Source: Bacteroidota bacterium (lineage in GTDB: Bacteria > Bacteroidota > Bacteroidia > Chitinophagales > LD1). From it: a stretch of DNA of 64,000 bases. Positions 38,307-46,947 of the stretch are shown one piece after another. The position numbers were made by a program, and so were the translations under genes. A model generated the notes under the pieces. The model worked only from the letters and a program-made list of their open reading frames with translations, did no database searches and was not told the DNA's origin. Position 1 is the stretch's first letter, and every line of letters starts with the position of its first letter. Location of the stretch: contig JADKJG010000001.1 in NCBI GenBank assembly GCA_016722375.1, positions 248,001 to 312,000 on the forward strand, written 5' to 3'.

Positions 38307-40069
38307 ACTACATAGTAAGTACCCGCTGTGCTAAAGTTAGGGGTATATGTAGTTCCTGTTTCAGCAGTTCCAAAACTAGTGTAGCCGCTTCCGCTGGTAG
38401 TGGTGTATTTCCATTCACGCGAAGTTGCCGTTGGTGTTTCTGTAACCGTCAGCAGGCTACCGTTGGTGTTGGTTAATATATTTTGAGTAGTTGTTGGCGC
38501 TATGCTGTTGGTCACTACGTTTATCTGTACCTCATTACTGGTTACAGCTAAAGAACTAGGGAAAGAAGATACACAAACTACATAGTAGGTTCCCGCGGTG
38601 CTGAAATTCGGAGTGTAGGTAGTTCCTGTTTCAGCAGTTCCAAAACTAGTATATCCGCTTCCGCTGGTTGTAGTGTATTTCCATTCGCGCGAAGTTGCTG
38701 TTGGAGTTTCTGTAACCGTCAGCAGGTTACCGTTTGTGTTGATTAATATGTTTTGAGCGGTTGCTGGCGCTATGCTGTTGGTCACTACGTTTATCTGCAC
38801 TTCGTTACTGGTTACAGTTAATGAACCGGGGAAAGAAGACACACAAACTACATAGTAGGTTCCCGCTGTGCTGAAGTTGGGTGTGTATGTAGTCCCTGTT
38901 TCAGCAGTTCCGAAACTAGTGTAACCGCTTCCGCTGGTCGTGGTGTATTTCCATTCACGCGAAGTAGCCGTTGGAGTCTCAGAAACCGAAATTGGGTTGC
39001 CGTTCGTACTAGTCAATAAATTCTGAATAGCAGATGGAGCAATAGAATTGCTGCAAGGCACAATAGTGATATTAGAACCATTGTCGGAAGCGATTAAAGC
39101 CGGATTGCTGCTGACCACTCTAATACGATAACCCGTTCCGGCTGCCGTTCCCGCTGGAATAGTGGCATTGATACTTCCAGAAGAGGTAGCGCTCACCGAT
39201 CCGATAATTACCGGCGAAGCAAAAGAGCCGGAAGCATTACTTAATTGAGCAGTCACTGTATTCCCTGCATTAAAAGTACCGGTAAGTCCAAAAGGTACCG
39301 TCACCGATGCCCCTGCGGAAGCAGATACATAATAGGTCAGCGGGCTGATTGTGTTCGTAGCAATCGAAGGGTTATAAATAGCCTCGAAATCATCTATCCA
39401 AAAAGCGCTGCCCGATACTCCACCCGTCTGGCTGGCGCTGCTGGTACAAGCTATCAGAATATATTCCGGTGTCCGGTTATCTACATAAACGAGTGGAAAA
39501 GACGCTCTGGTCCAACTGCCGACCGTTGCGGTTGAACCGGCCCACTGTCCACGTGCTATAATGTTTACCGTGCTGTCCAAATGATTGCCATTCACCGGGG
39601 TTTCGGGTGTATAGGCATTGCCCACATGAAGGCGAGCCTCTACTCCCGGATAATCTGAGCCCGAGGGAGTATAACGATACCAGAAAACCAGACTATCCGG
39701 TCTTCCTGTAAATGTCATTCGGTAATCGGAGTTTGATGGAATAGTGTGGATATATCCTTCTGTCTTTGAAAAAGAAGGTGCCTCCACCTTTCCGGTGGTC
39801 ATGGAGCCATTCACTACAATTCCAAAAACGTTGCCGGTCAATATCTTGGCACAAGCCGTTCCTCCGTGAGGGTTGGTCGTATCTTTGAAGCAAGTTTGCG
39901 GTCCCGTGGCGGCATTGCCTCCTCCGGTCTTGTTTGAATTCCATTGGGTAGGCTCAACAGTGGCACCAGAACCAGTCCAGGTTTCCATATTACCATTCGT
40001 AATGGTCGTTTGGGCAAACAGACATAGGCAAGCAACACTTGCCAATACACTCATTGTAAACTTTTTCAT
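38279..40069 (-). CDS. Giant repeat surface protein, N-terminal part with PCMD-like domain
   Basis: 596 residues from ATG 40069. A signal peptide (SVLASVACLCLFAQ) is followed at ~22-235 by a PCMD-type putative carbohydrate-binding domain (NGNMETWTGSG, GRPDSLVFWYRYTPSG, SAFWIDDFEAIYNP). One domain with GTGYRIRVVSSNP comes next, then three of the 90-residue repeats. The frame stops (SSFPVL) where a G is missing from a GGGG run conserved in the sister repeats. Joined with the downstream part, the protein would be about 2,180 residues with 16 repeats. PCMD plus a T9SS signal suggests polysaccharide interaction at the cell surface. Confidence 0.85.
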   Translation of the reverse strand: MKKFTMSVLASVACLCLFAQTTITNGNMETWTGSGATVEPTQWNSNKTGGGNAATGPQTCFKDTTNPHGGTACAKILTGNVFGIVVNGSMTTGKVEAPSFSKTEGYIHTIPSNSDYRMTFTGRPDSLVFWYRYTPSGSDYPGVEARLHVGNAYTPETPVNGNHLDSTVNIIARGQWAGSTATVGSWTRASFPLVYVDNRTPEYILIACTSSASQTGGVSGSAFWIDDFEAIYNPSIATNTISPLTYYVSASAGASVTVPFGLTGTFNAGNTVTAQLSNASGSFASPVIIGSVSATSSGSINATIPAGTAAGTGYRIRVVSSNPALIASDNGSNITIVPCSNSIAPSAIQNLLTSTNGNPISVSETPTATSREWKYTTTSGSGYTSFGTAETGTTYTPNFSTAGTYYVVCVSSFPGSLTVTSNEVQINVVTNSIAPATAQNILINTNGNLLTVTETPTATSREWKYTTTSGSGYTSFGTAETGTTYTPNFSTAGTYYVVCVSSFPSSLAVTSNEVQINVVTNSIAPTTTQNILTNTNGSLLTVTETPTATSREWKYTTTSGSGYTSFGTAETGTTYTPNFSTAGTYYVVCVSSFPVL

Positions 40070-40136
40070 TTGCTATTTTTTTGTGGTCAAATACTATGCG
40101 AACTTAGAAAATCTCAAAACATATCCTCCCAAACAA

Positions 40137-40167
40137 AAAAGCCCCCTGTTTATAGGAGGCTTTTTTG
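40137..40167. terminator. Terminator downstream of tRNA-Arg
   Basis: Hairpin AAAAAAGCCCCC / GGAGGCTTTTTT with one bulge, loop TGTTTATA. It lies 18 bp beyond the 3' end of the tRNA (minus strand) and is T-rich in both directions. Confidence 0.78.
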
Positions 40168-40184
40168 GTGAAAGCTTTAGAAAG

Positions 40185-40258
40185 TGATCTGGATTGGATT
40201 CGAACCAATGACCCACAGCTTAGAAGGCTGTTGCTCTATCCAACTGAGCTACCAGACC
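40185..40258 (-). tRNA. tRNA-Arg (anticodon TCT)
   Basis: A full cloverleaf can be drawn on the minus strand. Acceptor GGTCTGG pairs with CCAGATC (one G-T). The D arm is GCTC/GAGC. The anticodon arm is ACAGC-CTTCTAA-GCTGT, placing TCT at positions 34-36. The T arm is ATTGG-TTCGAAT-CCAAT. The discriminator is A and the CCA end is not encoded. Confidence 0.95.
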
Positions 40259-40259
40259 C

Positions 40260-40735
40260 TGAATTTCAGCGGCGCAAATATGCTTAAATCAACCGATAAT
40301 TCAACCGCTATTTTGAAGATATAAGTATTTATGGAAGGCAAGTAAACAAAACTGAGCTTTTAGGTTGAATAAAAACAAAAGCCTTAAAGACGAACGAATC
40401 ACGAACACCGAATCATGAATCACGATTTACATCCTACAAAAAGCCCCGCCAGACAGCTATCGGAACGGGACTTTGGGTTTTATAAACTACAAAAGTCTTT
40501 GAAACTTTTGTTTTTGAATAGCCTTTAATTATTTGAAAGCAGCTATAAGCTGCCATTCTTGCGGGACGTAGGCAAATAGCCTAAGCCCAGTTGGGGGTTT
40601 TGGTCCAGAGGTCTAAAACGAGTTGTGTAGGTAGCATTTTGTTTGATTTTGAGGTTAAAAAATGGATTTATGATAGAGCCTTGAAGGCGATGTTTTCGAT
40701 GATTTTAACATAAAAACAGAAAGATTTCGAGGCGA
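40260..40735. other. Intergenic spacer without a gene
   Basis: No convincing open frame or RNA gene. A weak hairpin lies at 40440-40474 (AAAGCCCCG / CGGGACTTT, one mismatch) and may be a decayed terminator. A short direct duplication (CGAATCACGAACAC / CGAATCATGAATCACG) lies near 40394-40424. Confidence 0.5.
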
Positions 40736-41010
40736 GCGTCTCCTATTTTGAAAAACAGACATCCTATTTTTGAAATCAGATGTCAAAGTTGAGGAGGCAG
40801 ACGTCAAACCTGACGAGTTAGACATACAACCTGACGAGTTAGACGTCAAAGTTGACGAGTTAGACATACTACCTGACGAGGAAGACGTCAAACCTGACAA
40901 GATGTATGTCAAAGCTGAGGGGTTAGACGTCAGAGCTGACGAGTTAGACATACAACCTGAGGGGTTTGACATACAACCTGACGAGGAAGACGTCTTGGTG
41001 GATGAAAAAT
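40736..41010. repeat. 21-bp tandem array D (about 13 units)
   Basis: The motif GACGTCAAACCTGACGAG or its variants (GACATACAACCTGACGAG, GACGTCAAAGTTGACGAG) recurs with agac-type anchors at 40757, 40778, 40799, 40820 and onward in strict 21-bp steps to about 41000. GACGTC- and GACATAC-type units partly alternate. It lies downstream of groEL (whose terminator is at 41263) and upstream of the tRNA spacer. A forward open frame through it encodes heptads of the DVKPDEL / DIQPDEL type, but neither its start nor its tail resembles a real gene. 41011-41262 shows nothing else. Confidence 0.92.
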
Positions 41011-41262
41011 ACTTGACCTCCGAATGCTGCAAATGCAGAACGGTGATGGCAGGTTTTCTAAATATTAAAAGGGTATGGGTGGCAAAACTGCTTACCACAG
41101 CACCAAAGATAACTGGTGTTTGAGAGGAGAAAAAGAATTTTTGTTTGTAGAAAAAACCATTTTGTGCGGATGATTTTTTAATCTATGCTTAAACAAAAAT
41201 AGCCTCAGTTTTTAATTCAACGAATATTTATTAAATTTTTTTGAGGCTTTGGCAAAATAAAA

Positions 41263-41292
41263 AAAGCCTCCCGCATAATTGCGGGAGGCTTT
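41263..41292 (-). terminator. groEL terminator
   Basis: Perfect 13-bp stem AAAGCCTCCCGCA / TGCGGGAGGCTTT with loop TAAT. The A run on the plus side gives a U tract for the minus-strand groESL transcript. About 40 bp past the groEL stop. Confidence 0.9.
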
Positions 41293-41333
41293 GTATTACT
41301 GCTAACAGTGAGCTGTCAGCCGTGAACTGATTC

Positions 41334-42983
41334 TTACATCATTCCACCCATTCCGCCGGGCATTCCGCCGCCCATGCCGCTCATGTCCATGCCAGCACCT
41401 TTGGGTTCTGGTTTGTCCACGATTACTGCTTCTGTTGTCAACAACATAGAAGCAATCGAAGCTGCATTTTCTAATGCGATACGAGTTACTTTGGTAGGAT
41501 CAATAACGCCTGCTTTCTTCAAGTTGGTGTATTCATCAGTACGGGCATTGTAACCGAAGTCATCTTTGCCTTCACGAACTTTCTGAACCACAATCGAACC
41601 TTCTAAACCAGAGTTAGCGATGATTTGACGAAGAGGCTCTTCAATAGCTCTGCGGATAATGGCGATGCCGGTTGTTTCGTCATCGTTTTCGCCTTTCAGT
41701 TTTTCTAAAGAAGATTGTGCGCGGATGTAAGCTACACCACCACCGGCAACAATACCTTCTTCAACCGCTGCGCGTGTTGCATGCAATGCATCATCTACAC
41801 GGTCTTTCTTTTCTTTCATTTCAACTTCAGTTGGAGCGCCGATGTAAAGCACCGCTACACCACCAGAAAGTTTAGCCAAACGCTCTTGAAGCTTTTCTTT
41901 GTCGTAATCGGAAGTTGTTTTTTCGATTTGCGCCTTGATTTCTTCGATACGAGCTTTGATTTGGTCAGCTTCGCCCTTACCGTTCACAATCGTTGTGTTG
42001 TCCTTGTCAATAGATACTTTCTCAGCAGTTCCAAGGTAAGTGAAGTCAGCGTTCTCTAACTTGTAACCCATTTCTTCGCTGATTGAGATTCCACCAGTCA
42101 AGATAGCGATGTCTTTCAACATCTCTTTTCTGCGATCGCCAAAGCCCGGAGCCTTCACAGCACAAACCTTTATGGTTCCACGCAGTTTGTTCACCACCAA
42201 AGTAGCTAAGGCTTCGCCTTCTACTTCTTCAGAGATAATCAAAAGTGGACGTCCGCTTTGAGCTACCTTCTCAAGGATAGGAAGCAATTCGCGCATGTTG
42301 CTGATTTTCTTTTCGTAAATCAGGATGGCAGGATTTTCCAATTCTGCTTCCATGCTTTCGGTGTTGGTCACGAAGTAAGGAGAAGAATAACCACGGTCGA
42401 ACTGCATACCTTCTACGGTCTTCACTTCGGTTTCGGTTCCTTTCGCTTCTTCTACAGTGATAACGCCTTCAGTGCCTACTTTCTTCATCGCATCGGCAAT
42501 CATCTTTCCGATTTCGTTGTCGTTGTTGGCAGAGATAGAAGCTACTTGCTCAATCTTGCTGAAATCTTTTCCAACGTTCTCAGACTGCTTCTTCAGGTTC
42601 TCAACAATAGCTCTAACAGCCTTGTCAATACCACGCTTCAAATCCATTGGGTTTGCACCGGAAGCCAAAGCCTTCAAGCCCGGACCAACAATAGCTTGCG
42701 CCAAAACCGTAGCCGTAGTGGTTCCATCACCAGCCTGATCGGCGGTTTTAGAAGCTACTTCTTTGGTCATTTGAGCACCCATGTTTTCGATAGGATCTTC
42801 CAGTTCAATTTCCTTTGCAACGGTTACACCGTCCTTAGTGATTGTTGGAGCGCCATACTTTTTGTCAATGATAACGTTGCGACCTTTAGGCCCCAAGGTT
42901 ACTTTCACTGCATTTGCCAATTTGTCAACGCCGGCTTTCAATTTGTCGCGAGCGTCGGTTTCAAATAAAATTTGTTTTGCCAT
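41334..42983 (-). CDS. groEL: Chaperonin GroEL
   Basis: 549 residues, full length, with the standard signatures: VTLGPKGRNVIIDK, GDGTTTATVLA (nucleotide site), AAVEEGIVAGGG, and the Gly/Met-rich C-terminal tail (GGMPGGMGGMM). It forms the cytoplasmic 60-kDa folding ring with GroES. groES lies 39 bp upstream on the same strand, so they form the usual groESL operon with one terminator. Confidence 0.98.
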   Translation of the reverse strand: MAKQILFETDARDKLKAGVDKLANAVKVTLGPKGRNVIIDKKYGAPTITKDGVTVAKEIELEDPIENMGAQMTKEVASKTADQAGDGTTTATVLAQAIVGPGLKALASGANPMDLKRGIDKAVRAIVENLKKQSENVGKDFSKIEQVASISANNDNEIGKMIADAMKKVGTEGVITVEEAKGTETEVKTVEGMQFDRGYSSPYFVTNTESMEAELENPAILIYEKKISNMRELLPILEKVAQSGRPLLIISEEVEGEALATLVVNKLRGTIKVCAVKAPGFGDRRKEMLKDIAILTGGISISEEMGYKLENADFTYLGTAEKVSIDKDNTTIVNGKGEADQIKARIEEIKAQIEKTTSDYDKEKLQERLAKLSGGVAVLYIGAPTEVEMKEKKDRVDDALHATRAAVEEGIVAGGGVAYIRAQSSLEKLKGENDDETTGIAIIRRAIEEPLRQIIANSGLEGSIVVQKVREGKDDFGYNARTDEYTNLKKAGVIDPTKVTRIALENAASIASMLLTTEAVIVDKPEPKGAGMDMSGMGGGMPGGMGGMM

Positions 42984-43022
42984 TTTGTTTTGATTTTAAA
43001 TTTTAGAAAATGAAAAATGAGA

Positions 43023-43319
43023 TCAAACGATTGCGAAAATGTCTGATTCGCGCATGATCAGGTAGTCCTGACCGTCCACTTGGATTTCAGTACCAGAGTA
43101 CTTGCCATAAAGGATGGTGTCTCCTGCCTTCACAGTAACAGGCTCATCCTTCTTTCCCGGACCCGCTGCGATAACGGTTCCTCTTTGTGGTTTTTCTTTA
43201 GCTGAATCGGGAATGATAATTCCTCCAGCGGTTTTTGTTTCGGCTTCTGCCGGCTTTACCAGAACTCTGTCTGCCAAAGGCTTAACTTTTACGTCGGTTG
43301 TTGCTTTTGCTTGCGCCAT
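43023..43319 (-). CDS. groES: Co-chaperonin GroES
   Basis: 98 residues: VKPLADRVLVKPAEAE, the mobile loop TKTAGGIIIPDSAKEKPQ, and YGKYSGTEIQVDG ... YLIMRESDI. A ~8-residue Ala/Lys/Thr-rich N-terminal extension (MAQAKATT) precedes the domain. The first gene of groESL. I found no CIRCE element (TTAGCACTC-N9-GAGTGCTAA) upstream. The leader has two small hairpins (GCTGAT/ATCAGC at 43353-43371 and CCGCT/AGCGG just beyond). Confidence 0.97.
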   Translation of the reverse strand: MAQAKATTDVKVKPLADRVLVKPAEAETKTAGGIIIPDSAKEKPQRGTVIAAGPGKKDEPVTVKAGDTILYGKYSGTEIQVDGQDYLIMRESDIFAIV

Positions 43320-43550
43320 GATTTAATGGTTTTAATTGTTTAAAAAATTTTAGCTGATAGTCCAGATCAGCCGCTTTTTAGCGGATGCGAATGTAGCATT
43401 ATTCGTGCCAATAGCCTTGAGCAGCAGGAAACTGCTTTTTTGTCTGAATGTGGCGGAAAATATTGCCGTTGGCATGACAACTTTGCATTAAAAGGCTTGA
43501 AAGACATCAATCCACCTGCCTAATCTTCCGAATGTTTCTATTGTTGTTCT

Positions 43551-44009
43551 ATGATATTAGTTGATAATCGGAACAATACTGACCCTTACTTGAATCTTGC
43601 CTTGGAGGAATATCTGATTCGCCATATTGACTGTCAGCAGGACGATTATGTACTATTTTATATCAATGAGCCGTGTATTGTGCTGGGGAAAAACCAAAGT
43701 ATATATAAGGAGGTCAATTTTGAATATTTAAGGAATGGACGCCTGAAATTGGCGCGCCGAATCACTGGCGGAGGGACTGTTTATCACGACGCGGGCAACC
43801 TCAGCTTTTCCTTTATATCCAAATTTGCAGACGATAAGGTAAATAACTACCGCTACTTTAACAGGCCAATTGTGGAGGGCTTAAGAAAGGTGGGCCTTAA
43901 AGCAGAAATGGATGCGCGGAATAATATACTGCTAAACGTGAAAAAGATTTCGGGCAGCGCTCAATTCACCGACCGAAAGAATATTATCAGCCACGGACAC
44001 TGCTTTTGA
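43551..44009 (+). CDS. lplA: Lipoate-protein ligase A, N-terminal part (frameshifted)
   Basis: 152 residues from ATG 43551 covering most of the ligase domain: LNLALEEYLI, GKNQSIYKEVN, the lipoate/ATP loop RRITGGGTVYHD (residues ~65-76), and KISGSAQFTDRKN with the conserved lysine region. After IISHG the reading frame is lost. Family members continue with GTLLFDSxL, and FDSNLPE is present in the next frame. Either one extra base or two missing bases near 43998-44007 would explain it. The enzyme activates free lipoate (or octanoate) and attaches it to E2 and GcvH lysines. Confidence 0.85.
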   Translation: MILVDNRNNTDPYLNLALEEYLIRHIDCQQDDYVLFYINEPCIVLGKNQSIYKEVNFEYLRNGRLKLARRITGGGTVYHDAGNLSFSFISKFADDKVNNYRYFNRPIVEGLRKVGLKAEMDARNNILLNVKKISGSAQFTDRKNIISHGHCF

Positions 44010-44454
44010 TTCTAATTTACCCGAACTCCGCGCTTGCCTACGGGAAAACGAATTTCAGATAGAAACCAAGGCAGTGAGTTCGGTCAGGAGCTCCGTCATG
44101 AATATCAAGGAGGCATCCGGCCATTTCAAATCTTTGGAAGAGCTAAGGCAGCAATTGATTAAAGAGTTGGACGCAAACACAACCCTTCAATTGAGCGAGG
44201 CCCAGTGGAATGAGGTAAATCAAATAGCAGATGAAAAGATGAGTTCGTTTGAGTGGATTTATGGAAGAAGTCCCATCACTATAATAAAGAAAGACGATGT
44301 GGAGATTGAAGTAGAATATGGCATCGTCCAATCGCTAAAAGGAATTGGTGAAAGGAATGTAAAACTGATTGGGGCGAAGTATGAATACTCTGAAATCCAA
44401 AAGGCCTTAAACGACGACCTTAATCAGGCTGAAATACTACAAAGGGTATTCTAA
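44005..44454 (+). CDS. lplA: Lipoate-protein ligase A, C-terminal part (same gene, frameshifted)
   Basis: The frame FDSNLPELRACLRE continues the ligase domain broken at 44009, then SVRSSVMNIKE. The accessory C-terminal domain follows (WNEVNQIADEK ... SFEWIYGRSP ... VEYGIVQSLKGIG ... ILQRVF). No proper start exists for this piece. The joined gene 43551-44454 would give about 300 residues, a normal LplA size. Conservation on both sides of the break suggests a recent mutation or sequencing error. Confidence 0.8.
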   Translation, partial: FDSNLPELRACLRENEFQIETKAVSSVRSSVMNIKEASGHFKSLEELRQQLIKELDANTTLQLSEAQWNEVNQIADEKMSSFEWIYGRSPITIIKKDDVEIEVEYGIVQSLKGIGERNVKLIGAKYEYSEIQKALNDDLNQAEILQRVF

Positions 44455-44460
44455 GCCCAG

Positions 44461-45132
44461 CTACTCCGTGGAAGAAAGCATTGGCTTTAAGGAAGGGTTC
44501 CAATTATTATCGCGTTTCCCGTCTATGTATTTAGCTACAAAAGCATCTTTAATACCCATCTTACGAATGTCAAACATAAACTCCTTGGCTGCGTCTTCAT
44601 CAGTAAAGTATCCAATATTATAGCGATTCAATCCATTGGCTTTCTCATGATTGATACATCGCGGCTCATTGAGAGCGCCACTAAAGTCGAATTGTTTATA
44701 AGCACCTATTTGTACCTTGTAAGCCACCCCCATCGTCGGAACTGAGGTGGATTCGGAAGAAGTAGAGACTACTTTTCTTACCGCTCCTTTTTTCGCGTGG
44801 GCTTTTGGAGATGTTGATGGATCTCCTTTCAATACAGCGTTTTCCTGTTGCAGAGCCATAATCATTGAATCGCAAAAACTTGCTTTTTTGCCCATTTCAT
44901 TTTGTATCAAGGTCGAAGCTATTAAATCCTTGTTTAGAGATTGTAACTCGACGCTACTTGAATCTATTTTTGTCTGAAGGGCTACCATAAGGGCATGATA
45001 GCTCTCTATATCATTCAGATAGTTTCTCAATTCCTTTTTCAATTGCTTTTTCTCTTCATTCGACAGAGACTGCGAAATAATATCACAATTAAAACAGGAA
45101 AGAAACAAGAAGAAGATAAATGTCTTTTTCAT
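44461..45132 (-). CDS. Secreted coiled-coil protein with SPOR-like domain
   Basis: 223 residues from the ATG at 45132; a longer frame starts at 45159. A signal peptide (KKTFIFFLFLSCFNC, possibly a lipoprotein Cys) is followed by a helical, heptad-rich stretch (~25-110) and a low-complexity linker (STSSESTSVPT). A SPOR-like domain at ~135-205 shows YKVQIGAYKQFDFSG, YNIGYFTDEDAAKEF and IKDAFVAKYIDGKR. SPOR domains bind denuded glycan strands in peptidoglycan, so a periplasmic envelope role is likely. It converges on lplA with 6 bp between the stops. Confidence 0.75.
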   Translation of the reverse strand: MKKTFIFFLFLSCFNCDIISQSLSNEEKKQLKKELRNYLNDIESYHALMVALQTKIDSSSVELQSLNKDLIASTLIQNEMGKKASFCDSMIMALQQENAVLKGDPSTSPKAHAKKGAVRKVVSTSSESTSVPTMGVAYKVQIGAYKQFDFSGALNEPRCINHEKANGLNRYNIGYFTDEDAAKEFMFDIRKMGIKDAFVAKYIDGKRDNNWNPSLKPMLSSTE

Positions 45133-45253
45133 AATGACCGCAAAACTTTTCGCTTTCAAACCAAAGATAGCTTTGCAGATATTATCAACCTATCATTATT
45201 TTCACAAAATATAAACAAGGTATCGTATTTTGTGCTCTTAACTTTACAGATTC

Positions 45254-46123
45254 ATGCACCAGATAGAAAACGGTTTACTGCGTGTGAAAGCCCGAGAATA
45301 TGGAGCGGAACTCACTTCGCTTTACGATTTAAGAAGTAAAACGGAAAGACTATGGCAGGCAGATGAAGCCATCTGGGGATGGCATGCTCCTGTACTTTTC
45401 CCGGTAGTCGGTCGCTGCCTAAACGATGAAATAAGAATCAATCAGCGGACATTCAAAATGGAAAAACACGGATTTGCCCGACGTTCCACTTTCCGGCTGT
45501 TGGAACTAAGTGATTCTAAAATGGTTTTTTCCCTTACGTCAGACAAGGACACCCTTCTTTCCTACCCCTATCTATTTGAATTTCTGATCAGCTATCGGCT
45601 AGAGGCACACTGTTTACTGGTTTCCTACGAAGTGGTCAACAAGGACGACCAAGACATCTATTTTTCTTTAGGTGGACATCCAGCCTTTGCCGCGCCACTA
45701 TATAATGACGAAAATTATGAGGACTATTATCTGGAATTTGAACAGACCGAAAATGTATTCCGTCATAAGCTAAACCAAGATGGTTTCTTTACTGGAGAGA
45801 AAGACCTAGTCCTGAACCAGGAACGAACTATCAACCTAAAGAAGGACATATTTAAAAATGATGCACTGATTTTTGAAGGACTGAAATCCAATTCGGTCAC
45901 CTTGAAATCCAAGAAACATCCGCATTATGTCAAAATGAATTTCGATGGATTTCCCTTCCTCGGTATCTGGGCCAAAGAAAATGCACCGTATGTGTGCATA
46001 GAGCCTTGGAAAGGCTGTGCAGATACGAAAAATAGACCAGTGGATATTTCAAATAAAGAAGGTATAGTTTTATTGGAAACCGGTAAAACCTTTTGCATTA
46101 CTTATAAAATAGAAATTGGATAA
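45254..46123 (+). CDS. Aldose 1-epimerase family protein (LacX/YihR-like)
   Basis: 289 residues with a galactose-mutarotase fold: YGAELTSLYD, WGWHAPVLFPVVGRC, KHGFARRSTF with the catalytic-type His, SLGGHPAFAAPL, and APYVCIEPWKGCAD carrying the conserved Glu. The sugar cannot be specified. Divergent from the SPOR protein; followed by clpS after ~60 bp. Confidence 0.88.
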   Translation: MHQIENGLLRVKAREYGAELTSLYDLRSKTERLWQADEAIWGWHAPVLFPVVGRCLNDEIRINQRTFKMEKHGFARRSTFRLLELSDSKMVFSLTSDKDTLLSYPYLFEFLISYRLEAHCLLVSYEVVNKDDQDIYFSLGGHPAFAAPLYNDENYEDYYLEFEQTENVFRHKLNQDGFFTGEKDLVLNQERTINLKKDIFKNDALIFEGLKSNSVTLKSKKHPHYVKMNFDGFPFLGIWAKENAPYVCIEPWKGCADTKNRPVDISNKEGIVLLETGKTFCITYKIEIG

Positions 46124-46133
46124 AATGTACAAT

Positions 46134-46164
46134 TTGGCATTTCAATAATTCCTCTTTACTTTTG
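46134..46164 (+). promoter_or_regulatory. Promoter of clpS (Bacteroidota -33/-7 type)
   Basis: TTG at 46134-46136 and TACTTTTG (TAnnTTTG) at 46157-46164, with a 20-bp gap, 21 bp before the clpS ATG. Both elements and the spacing fit the Bacteroidota housekeeping promoter. Confidence 0.6.
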
Positions 46165-46185
46165 TTGTAATTAAACGTCCTAAAT

Positions 46186-46467
46186 ATGAGTTCAATATAT
46201 CAACCCAATCAAGAGCAAGAAACTGATCTTTTAGAACAGGTAGACATTGAAAAGAAGATTATTATTCATAATGACGATATCAACACCTTTGAATGGGTGA
46301 TTGAAACTTTGGTTGAAGTTTGTAAGCATAACAAACCGCAGGCGGAGCAGTGCGCATACATCATTCATTATAAAGGAAAATATGCTGTGAAACATGGCTC
46401 ATACAATACTTTGAAGCCCATGAAAGATCAAATCACTGACCGAGGTATTGATGCTACAATAGAATAG
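46186..46467 (+). CDS. clpS: ATP-dependent Clp protease adaptor ClpS
   Basis: 93 residues. The core IIIHNDDINTFEWVIETLVEVC (split here by family position: HNDDINTF and WVIETL) is the N-end-rule substrate-binding region, followed by QAEQCAYIIHYKGKYAVKHG. ClpS delivers N-degron substrates to ClpAP or ClpCP. The N-terminal ~22 residues are the flexible extension. It has its own promoter. Confidence 0.92.
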   Translation: MSSIYQPNQEQETDLLEQVDIEKKIIIHNDDINTFEWVIETLVEVCKHNKPQAEQCAYIIHYKGKYAVKHGSYNTLKPMKDQITDRGIDATIE

Positions 46468-46584
46468 CTGACCCGATTTATCTCTTTCTTCACAAGCAAA
46501 CGTTCAAATCTTTTGCAAAGGTTTAACGGTGTACTACGTACATAAGAATTAGTTTTATCCAATCATTAATTAAATAGTTGACAG

Positions 46585-46923
46585 ATGAAAAATAAAGTCT
46601 TGACCGCACGCGATATGATATACTCTCTACCACAGCGACTGAAGAAAGAGAAAGTTCAGGACAATGCGCTGCACCGTTTTCATTTAAAGCTAGATGGAGT
46701 CAACGGGGGTAATTTCACCGTCACATTAAAAAACAAGGAAGTCGTAATTCTGGATGGACTAGTGGATGAGCCTACCTGCGAGATCAAAGCATCGGCCAAA
46801 GCCTTTGAGGACTTGCAACAAGGAAAAGGAAACCCTGCCATGCTTTTTATGATGGGGAAAATTAAAGTTTCCAACTTGAATGAGGTTCTAAAGTTTGTTG
46901 AATACTTTGACCGGATCATCTAA
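46585..46923 (+). CDS. SCP2 sterol-binding domain protein
   Basis: 112 residues matching the SCP2 fold: FHLKLDGVNGGNFTVTLKN, VDEPTCEIKASAKAFEDL, GKGNPAMLFMMGKIKVSNLN. Such proteins bind lipids or acyl chains in the cytoplasm; the bacterial ligand is unknown. It lies between clpS and the WG-repeat gene, same strand, with 24 bp to the next gene. Confidence 0.85.
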   Translation: MKNKVLTARDMIYSLPQRLKKEKVQDNALHRFHLKLDGVNGGNFTVTLKNKEVVILDGLVDEPTCEIKASAKAFEDLQQGKGNPAMLFMMGKIKVSNLNEVLKFVEYFDRII

Positions 46924-46947
46924 ACATAAAACCATAACTAAAAAAAC

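Noticed and set aside
42258..42968. 236-codon plus-strand frame across groEL
   Set aside because: It lies antisense to a full-length, well-conserved groEL and encodes no recognisable protein.
43320..43550. CIRCE heat-shock operator upstream of groES
   Set aside because: No TTAGCACTC-N9-GAGTGCTAA match; only small unrelated hairpins are present.
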